DNA of 19,677 nucleotides. It comes from PVC group bacterium (lineage in GTDB: Bacteria; Verrucomicrobiota; Kiritimatiellia; SS1-B-03-39; UBA6053). A program made the position numbers and the translations under genes. The notes beneath the pieces were generated by a model. It was not told where the DNA came from. It saw nothing but the letters and a program-made list of their open reading frames with translations, and ran no database searches. Each line of letters starts with the position of its first letter. The first letter of the stretch is position 1. This document shows positions 14,998-19,677 of the stretch, piece after piece. Location of the stretch: the NCBI GenBank assembly GCA_003565815.1, contig PXAS01000072.1, positions 1-19,677 of the forward strand, read 5' to 3'.

Positions 14998-15026
14998 TTG
15001 ACAAAGCCCATGGAAAGAGGCATATT
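14998..15026 (+). promoter_or_regulatory. promoter of the cyclophilin-kinase operon
   Basis: A perfect -35 box TTGACA (14998-15003), a 17-base spacer and CATATT (4/6), six bases before the ATG. The predicted transcription start coincides with the A of the start codon, hence a leaderless mRNA. Confidence 0.6.
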
Positions 15027-15032
15027 CTTTTT

Positions 15033-15767
15033 ATGAAATTCATCACTGTCCTTCTCGCCATCCCGTTTTTGCTTGCAACCTCCCCCCTCTTTGCCGAAGA
15101 GGTCCCTGAATCCTCCCCCGCTTCTCCCGGCGCTCCTGAAAACGCCATTGACCAATTGCGTGCTTTTATCGAAACCCAAAAAGAGACGGGCGCCATTGAC
15201 CTGGAGAAAGCGAATTGGAAGACCACCCTGCCCAAATTTCCCGACGTGGGCTTTGAAGGGGAAGGCACCTATGTGTGGGTCTTGGAAACCAGCGAGGGAA
15301 CCCTTCGTGCGGATTTGAATCATGAAGTGGCCCCGGAGCATGTGCGCAACATCCTGTACCTCAGCTTGTTGGGGTTTTATGATGGATTGAATTTCCACCG
15401 CATTATCCCCGGGTTCATGGCCCAGGGAGGTTGTCCGCTGGGCCGCGGAACCGGCAATCCCGGGTATGCCTTGCGACTGGAAGTGAACCGGTCCGCCCTG
15501 CATGGCCAGGCCGGCGTGCTGAGCATGGCTCGCTCCCAAAACCCCAACAGCGCCGGATCTCAATTTTTCATCACTTTCGGACCCACCCCGCAATTGGACA
15601 TGCAATACTCCGTGTTCGGACAAGTCGTGGAAGGCTTGGACGTGCTGGAGAAACTGAAAGCCGCCGGAAATCCCAACCCGCGCTCCAATGGGGTGCCCCC
15701 GCTGAAAAACATCACCATTGACCGTGCCACCGTGGCCTGGCGCGCGGCCGAAGCCGAAGAAGAATGA
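15033..15767 (+). CDS. secreted cyclophilin-type peptidyl-prolyl cis-trans isomerase
   Basis: Catalyses cis-trans isomerisation of prolyl bonds, here probably in the periplasm. 244 residues: signal peptide (about 1-21, likely cut after LFA), a Pro/Ala-rich spacer (22-70), then the cyclophilin domain with FHRIIPGFMAQGG (catalytic Arg123, Gln131), GSQFFITFGPTPQLD and YSVFGQVVEGLDVL. The tryptophan that confers cyclosporin sensitivity in eukaryotic homologues is not present at the PTPQLD position, as in many bacterial forms. The start is the ATG opening the signal peptide; longer in-frame sequence lies in the promoter. It overlaps the kinase gene by four bases (ATGA), so the two are translationally coupled. 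Confidence 0.92.
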   Translation: MKFITVLLAIPFLLATSPLFAEEVPESSPASPGAPENAIDQLRAFIETQKETGAIDLEKANWKTTLPKFPDVGFEGEGTYVWVLETSEGTLRADLNHEVAPEHVRNILYLSLLGFYDGLNFHRIIPGFMAQGGCPLGRGTGNPGYALRLEVNRSALHGQAGVLSMARSQNPNSAGSQFFITFGPTPQLDMQYSVFGQVVEGLDVLEKLKAAGNPNPRSNGVPPLKNITIDRATVAWRAAEAEEE

Positions 15768-17416
15768 GCGAAAGCGCCCCGAGCCTACCCGGCATGACCC
15801 TGGGCGGTTACCGCATCTGCGGCCGACTGGGTCGGGGGGCCATGGCGGATGTGTACGACGCCGAGGATTCAACCGGGCACAAGGTGGCCCTGAAAGTTTT
15901 TCGGGCCGGAGAGGGGATGTCGTTCACCATGATCGAACGCTTTCGACGTGAAGCCGAGGCCACCAAAAAACTTCGTCGCCATCCCTACATCCTCACGGTG
16001 TATGCCACTGGTCACGAGGGCGAATTCCACTACATCGCCATGGAGCGGGTGGAAGACAGCCGCTCTCTGGAGAGTTTGTCCCGCAAGGGCGCCCCGGTGG
16101 AAAACTTCCTCAAAATCGGCATCAAAATCGCCGGGGCATTGCAATATGCGCACGAACACCAGATCATTCACCGGGATGTCAAACCCAGCAACATCCTGCT
16201 GGACGATTTCGAGGAGCCCATGCTCGCGGATTTCGGGGTCGCGGAACTCATGGATTGGCCCAGTCTCACGCTAAGCGGCACCCTGACCGGCACCCCCATG
16301 TACATGTCGCCCGAACAGGCCCGGGGCGAGGAGGTGACCCCCGCCTCGGACGTGTATTCGCTGGCCGTGGTCCTCTATGAAGCCCTGACCGGGCGCATGC
16401 CCTACGAACTGTCGGGAACGCCCACCACCCCGCAAATTCTCGACGCGGTGAAAACCCAGACCCCGTTTCCCGCCCGCAAAGCCGACAAGCGCATCAGCCG
16501 CGACCTCAATTTCGTGCTCATGCGCGCCCTGCGCAAAATTCCCGGGGAACGCTACGCCAGTGCCCGCGAATTCGCGCATGATCTCGAATGCGTGCTCGAA
16601 AAAAAGCCCGTGGCCGGACGCTGGGTCTCCCCCTGGACCGCGACCGGCTACTGGGTGCGCCGCAACCGCTTGCGCTTGTCCGGGGTGCTGGCCTTGGCTC
16701 TTTTCGCGCTTGCCGTCACCGGGGCCATGCGCGAGCGCTTGCGCGAAAGCAGCTACCGCGAACTCATTCAAGTGGCCCTCAGAACCAGCGAGCAAATGAA
16801 GCGCGCCTTGGAGTCCACCTCCAACCGCACCGAACCGGAGATGCGATCCGCGCAACGGGCCATGCGCGCGGGCAGATGGCTGGAGGCCCGCGACCTTTTG
16901 CAAACCGCCGCCCGGGTGAACCAGGAACTCGTGACCCAAGACCGCGGTTCATATTCCGCCCTGTTCGAGGCTCAAATCGAGCTTGCGCGCACGGAAACCA
17001 TGCTTCACAACAGCCTTCGGGCCCGGGAATTGTATCAGGCCGTATGGTCCAGGGAAGAAGCCGGGCCCGCCCTTCGTCAAATTGCCGCTTTCGAAGGGAT
17101 TCTCCTGTTGTTGCTGGAGGATCGGCGGGAGGATGCACGGCGGGTGAAGGCCGAGCTGGCTTCTCTCCCCTCGGGTCCGTATCTCGCCCTGATGGACATG
17201 GCCCTGGGCACCCTGTCCGCCCGGGAAGGGGAGGCGGCCCGTCAAGGTCTGCAGTCCCGCCTGCGCGCGCATGCCGAAATTGCCGAAATCATTCGGCTGC
17301 GCAGTCGTGCGGACAAAGCGGATCTGCATCGGCGTCTGGATGAGTTGGTCCGCCATGCCGAAAGTCCCCACTCCTGGCCGATCCCCTTCGCCACCTACCT
17401 GAAAGGACGGCTGTGA
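15764..17416 (+). CDS. transmembrane Ser/Thr protein kinase (Hanks type)
   Basis: 550 residues. The N-terminal kinase domain (about 16-280) is complete: glycine loop GRLGRGAMADV (20-30), VALK with Lys44, Glu63 or Glu65 in helix C, HRDVKPSN (catalytic Asp138), DFG (156-158), TGTPMYMSPEQ in the activation segment, and SDVYSLAVVLYEALTG. It should phosphorylate Ser/Thr in the cytoplasm. One transmembrane segment (about 305-320) follows a basic stretch. The C-terminal 230 residues are helical (ARDLLQTAARVNQEL, ARELYQAVW) and may be degenerate TPR repeats on the outside. No PASTA or other known sensor. Coupled by ATGA to the upstream cyclophilin and by GTGA to the downstream pilin-like gene. Confidence 0.93.
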   Translation: MSESAPSLPGMTLGGYRICGRLGRGAMADVYDAEDSTGHKVALKVFRAGEGMSFTMIERFRREAEATKKLRRHPYILTVYATGHEGEFHYIAMERVEDSRSLESLSRKGAPVENFLKIGIKIAGALQYAHEHQIIHRDVKPSNILLDDFEEPMLADFGVAELMDWPSLTLSGTLTGTPMYMSPEQARGEEVTPASDVYSLAVVLYEALTGRMPYELSGTPTTPQILDAVKTQTPFPARKADKRISRDLNFVLMRALRKIPGERYASAREFAHDLECVLEKKPVAGRWVSPWTATGYWVRRNRLRLSGVLALALFALAVTGAMRERLRESSYRELIQVALRTSEQMKRALESTSNRTEPEMRSAQRAMRAGRWLEARDLLQTAARVNQELVTQDRGSYSALFEAQIELARTETMLHNSLRARELYQAVWSREEAGPALRQIAAFEGILLLLLEDRREDARRVKAELASLPSGPYLALMDMALGTLSAREGEAARQGLQSRLRAHAEIAEIIRLRSRADKADLHRRLDELVRHAESPHSWPIPFATYLKGRL

Positions 17417-17928
17417 GCATGGCGCGCATGAAATTCACGCTTTGGCCCTGGTTGATCATTTTCATGATGATTGCCAGTGTCATTTGGATGATGAACCGGC
17501 TGACCCTGCAGTTGCAACAAACCGACGCCTGTAAAAACAACCTCGAAACCATCTACAATATTCTCAGAACCCATGAGAGTGAACACGGACAACTGCCGTC
17601 CTTCGACATGTTTTCCCAGGATCCGATGGAAGACGAGGAAAGTTTGCCCAATCTTTTGAAATCCTATGGGTTTGATCCCTCCCTGGCCATCTGCCCCGCC
17701 TCCCCCCACGTGCTTCGGGAGCACGGGCTCAGTTATTTGTGGAACAGTACCCTGAATCAAGGTTCCCTCATGAACCGTGACGAACCCACCTGGGTTTTGG
17801 TTGACGTGCAGGCGCTGGATGACCGCATTGCCGGCCCTCATTTCGGGTCCTATCATATTCTCTACAGCGATGGCCGCGTCGAACGCACCCCGCACCCACC
17901 CCACACCCTGCCCGTGCAGTTCGATTGA
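17413..17928 (+). CDS. pilin-like protein with H-X9-DG motif
   Basis: About 171 residues. An N-terminal hydrophobic segment (about 9-27) is followed by CKNNLETIYNILRTHESEHGQLP, which resembles the region after the pilin helix in DUF1559/prepilin-type proteins of PVC bacteria (their usual form has C-NNL--I---L--Y---G--P). The C-terminus has HFGSYHILYSDG, i.e. His143, nine residues, then Asp153-Gly154, the exact H-X9-DG spacing. The prepilin-peptidase signature (GFTLIE-type) is missing, so it is probably a membrane-anchored derivative rather than a processed pilin. The GTG start overlaps the kinase stop (GTGA), with AAAGGA five bases before it; the ATG two codons later (17419) is an alternative. 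It belongs to the cyclophilin-kinase operon. Confidence 0.7.
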   Translation: MSMARMKFTLWPWLIIFMMIASVIWMMNRLTLQLQQTDACKNNLETIYNILRTHESEHGQLPSFDMFSQDPMEDEESLPNLLKSYGFDPSLAICPASPHVLREHGLSYLWNSTLNQGSLMNRDEPTWVLVDVQALDDRIAGPHFGSYHILYSDGRVERTPHPPHTLPVQFD

Positions 17929-17959
17929 TTCTCGATGGAATTTTTTCAAAGATGCGGGG

Positions 17960-17988
17960 TTGACTCTCATGGGGTTTTGCATAAGAAT
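17960..17988 (+). promoter_or_regulatory. promoter of tRNA-Leu
   Basis: TTGACT (5/6), a 17-base spacer and AAGAAT (4/6) lie 19 bases before the mature tRNA 5' end, giving a short precursor leader. Confidence 0.5.
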
Positions 17989-18007
17989 ATCACCCTGCAC
18001 CCAACAT

Positions 18008-18094
18008 GCACCCGTGGTGGAATTGGCAGACACGCAAGATTCAGGATCTTGTGCCCGAAAGGGCGTGGAGGTTCGACTCCTCTCGGGTGTACCA
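18008..18094 (+). tRNA. tRNA-Leu (anticodon CAG)
   Basis: An 87-base class II tRNA with a full cloverleaf and encoded CCA. The acceptor pairs GCACCCG with CGGGTGT (one G-U), the D arm contains the TGG-GAATTGGCAGAC-type sequence, and the anticodon stem CAAGA/TCTTG holds the loop TTCAGGA, giving CAG, which reads the CUG leucine codon. The long variable arm (GCCC-GAAA-GGGC) is that of leucine tRNAs, and the T arm has GGTTCGACTCC. It stands alone, with its own promoter upstream and a terminator downstream. Confidence 0.97.
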
Positions 18095-18120
18095 TTTTTG
18101 AGACTTGACCTCTCATTTCC

Positions 18121-18156
18121 ATCCCGCTTTCCTTCAATGGTTTGCGGGATATTTTT
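18121..18156 (+). terminator. rho-independent terminator of tRNA-Leu
   Basis: A 7-bp stem ATCCCGC / GCGGGAT (18121-18127 with 18144-18150) with a 16-base loop, followed by A and five T. The long loop makes it moderate; position 26 bases after the tRNA supports it. Confidence 0.65.
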
Positions 18157-18270
18157 CTGGAACCTTCTATCTATTTCCGCAAAATTCGGTTGGATTTGTT
18201 TTAAGCCATACGTAATTAAGCAGTGATAGCGGCGGTTTTCATGGTGCTAAAGTATATGATTGTCTGATTT
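18157..18270. other. AT-rich intergenic region
   Basis: About 110 bases of lower GC content than the surroundings, with no supported gene, promoter or repeat. Confidence 0.5.
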
Positions 18271-18530
18271 GCCTCTCCGTTGAACCGTTTTAATCAGAAC
18301 GGACGATACTACACTCTGCCGGACGTGCCCGAGTTTGATGCCAAGGGGCTGTGGCGGAGACACGGTGTGTTTTTCTCGCAACATGGCAATCTCACACGGA
18401 TGACGATGCCTTTGTTTCCGCGTATTTGATGCCTGCGTTTCAGGAGGAATTGGCCTCTGTCGAGGGCGTCCGGTCGTCGGATGTCACGGAATCCTTGGAA
18501 ATTTCAATTGAGGAACCCGGAAAGCTTCAT
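18271..18530 (+). pseudogene. decayed gene fragment, frameshifted
   Basis: One frame (18271-18399) reads LNRFNQNGRYYTLPDVPEFD-type sequence with a GLWRRHGVFFSQHGNLTR segment, then soon meets a stop. A second frame (about 18396-18530) continues in a protein-like way: AFVSAYLMPAFQEELASVEG, VRSSDVTESL. The first part resembles uncharacterised helix-turn-helix proteins with an RGRYYTL..FD..GLW....FS.HG.L pattern that I recall from other genomes, in which an EEL..LLGV..-like part follows, matching the second frame. A frameshift near 18394-18400 would join them. No start codon or Shine-Dalgarno is evident. The family link is from memory and uncertain. Confidence 0.4.
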
Positions 18531-18585
18531 CAAACACATTTTATTTGCTTCTCAAAGTTGCCGAGAGTGTGTTATCACTTGCCAC

Positions 18586-19350
18586 ATGAGCAAACCCATG
18601 ATTCATGTTCAAGATCTGACCGTCTCCTACGGAAAAAAACAGGACCGCGTTCCGGCGGTGCGGGAGGTGTCGTTTGATGTCTTTCCAGGCGAGTGCGTGG
18701 GGTTTATCGGCGCGAACGGCGCCGGCAAATCCACCACCCTGAAAACCCTGATGGGGTTTACCCACGCCGACAGCGGGGTCGCGGAAGTTTGCGGGCACCC
18801 CGCCGGGGATCCCGAAGGGCGGCGTTCCATCGGCTATCTGCCGGAAGTGGCGCTTTATTATCCGTTTATGAAAGCCCGGGAGTTGCTGTGTTTATACGGC
18901 GGGCTGGGCGGCATGGAAAAGAACGCCCTGAAGGCCGCGGTCCCCAAGGTGCTGAAGCTGGTGGGCCTGGCGGGCAAGGAAAACGATTTGCTGCGCACCT
19001 TTTCCAAGGGCATGCAACAGCGTCTGGGCATTGCCCAGGCCTTGATCACCGAACCGGAATTGCTGGTGCTGGACGAAGTGTCCTCGGGCCTGGACCCGCT
19101 GGGCAGGTACGACCTGCGGCAGATCATCCTGCACCTCAAGGAAGAGGGCCGCACCATCTTTTTCAGTTCCCACGAGTTGTCGGAAGTGGAATCCCTTTGC
19201 GACCGGGTGATCCTGATTGACCAAGGGCGCATTCTACGCGAAGTCACCCAGGCCGAACTGCATGAAATCGGTCGGGAGCGGACCCTGGAGTCGTTTTTCA
19301 TTTCCGAAGTCCGGGCCGGTGAACCCCGGGAGGCCTCCGCCAATGGCTAG
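18586..19350 (+). CDS. ABC transporter ATP-binding protein (ABC-2 exporter type)
   Basis: 254 residues, a single nucleotide-binding domain. Motifs in order: Walker A GANGAGKST (42-50), a Q-loop region GYLPEVALYYPFM in which Pro-Glu occupies the usual Gln site neighbourhood, signature FSKGMQQR (139-146), Walker B LLVLDE (159-164) followed by VSSGLDP, and the switch SSHE (His196). The sequence resembles the CcmA/NatA/GldA-like ATPases that pair with ABC-2 permeases. The chosen ATG follows a possible TGT-TATCAC extended -10 by seven bases; the longer upstream frame lies in the decayed gene. The stop overlaps the permease start by eight bases. Substrate unknown. Confidence 0.92.
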   Translation: MSKPMIHVQDLTVSYGKKQDRVPAVREVSFDVFPGECVGFIGANGAGKSTTLKTLMGFTHADSGVAEVCGHPAGDPEGRRSIGYLPEVALYYPFMKARELLCLYGGLGGMEKNALKAAVPKVLKLVGLAGKENDLLRTFSKGMQQRLGIAQALITEPELLVLDEVSSGLDPLGRYDLRQIILHLKEEGRTIFFSSHELSEVESLCDRVILIDQGRILREVTQAELHEIGRERTLESFFISEVRAGEPREASANG

Positions 19351-19677
19351 TCTGCGCAATATCGGCATCATTGCCAGGAGCGTGCTGCTGGAAGCGGTGC
19401 GCCGCAAGGAAATTTACGTGGTAATCCTGGTCTGCTGCGCCCTCATCGGGGTGATCATGTCCCTGGACTTTTTCGGACTGAGCGGCCTGGTGAAATTTTA
19501 CCGCGAGATCGCCCTGAAACTCATGGGGATCTCCACCGCCCTGGCGGTGTTGTTGCTGGCCACCCGGCAGTTGCCCCGCGAGTTCGAAACCCGCACCATT
19601 TATCCGCTTTTGGCGCGTCCGGTGGGCCGTTTCACTTTTCTTCTGGGCAAAGGCCTGGGGGTTTGCCTGGCGGCGGC
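19343..19677 (+). CDS. ABC-2 type permease subunit (partial)
   Basis: The frame is open to the window end (111 codons, no stop). It starts MASLRNIGIIARSVLLEAVRRKE, the typical cytoplasmic entry of ABC-2 permeases (EAVRRK before the first span), then YVVILVCCALIGVIM (first membrane segment), an LVKFYREIALKLMGI linker and LAVLLLATRQLPREFE, with RTIYPLLARPVGR, a motif usual in NosY/GldF-like permeases. It overlaps the ATPase gene by eight bases, so the two form one exporter. The 3' end is missing. Confidence 0.85.
   Translation, partial: MASLRNIGIIARSVLLEAVRRKEIYVVILVCCALIGVIMSLDFFGLSGLVKFYREIALKLMGISTALAVLLLATRQLPREFETRTIYPLLARPVGRFTFLLGKGLGVCLAA

Noticed and set aside
17777..18226. Open frame across the tRNA gene
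   Set aside because: It overlaps the end of the pilin-like gene in another frame and includes the whole tRNA.
1..19677. CRISPR array, IS element or prophage
   Set aside because: No spaced direct repeats, transposase, integrase or phage genes were seen; the only repeats are the in-gene 33-mers and the heptamer array.

Overview
The window looks like chromosomal DNA from a GC-rich Gram-negative-type bacterium, most likely of the PVC group (Verrucomicrobiota, Kiritimatiellota or Lentisphaerota). This placement is inference. It rests on a XylR-type regulator (periplasmic-binding-protein-like sensor plus AraC helix-turn-helix), an H-X9-DG pilin-like protein, a bacterial TMEM43 protein, several lipoproteins and a transmembrane Ser/Thr kinase. 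There is no phage, IS element or CRISPR array, so this is mostly core chromosome with a few unfamiliar genes.

Layout: (1) 1-438 is a non-coding region whose second half is rich in hairpins, a likely mRNA leader. (2) 439-3434 is the first part of the S10 ribosomal operon: rpsJ-rplC-rplD-rplW-rplB-rpsS. It stops after rpsS at a strong terminator instead of continuing into rplV-rpsC-rplP. (3) 3618-5627 (minus) is gmd-fcl, the two-step GDP-L-fucose pathway, divergent from a XylR-like regulator (5701-6876) across a short promoter region with a perfect inverted repeat. The regulator gene carries in-frame copies of a GGGGACAGACCCC-type element. (4) 6878-8593 (minus) is a large unknown protein with a transglutaminase-like Cys/His core and poly-C tracts at its 5' end. 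Divergent from it is an unknown RG-rich/acidic protein (8697-10415). (5) 10513-12673 holds a metallophosphoesterase, a secreted unknown protein and a GcvR-like double-ACT protein. (6) 12731-14811 (minus) is an operon of lipoprotein, TMEM43 and lipoprotein. (7) 15033-17928 is a tightly overlapping operon of secreted cyclophilin, transmembrane Ser/Thr kinase and pilin-like protein. (8) tRNA-Leu(CAG) follows with its own promoter and terminator, then a decayed gene. (9) An ABC transporter ATPase and its permease, cut by the window end, close the window.

The most interesting patterns are the truncated S10 operon with its structured leader; a recurring promoter layout in which the -10 box ends about 6-9 bases before the start codon with no Shine-Dalgarno, suggesting leaderless mRNAs (cyclophilin, lipoprotein, gmd and phosphoesterase genes), while internal operon genes keep good Shine-Dalgarno sites; the repeat element expanded inside a regulator; homopolymer C tracts in front of the transglutaminase-like gene; and the translationally coupled cyclophilin-kinase-pilin-like operon, a plausible uncharacterised cell-envelope signalling unit.
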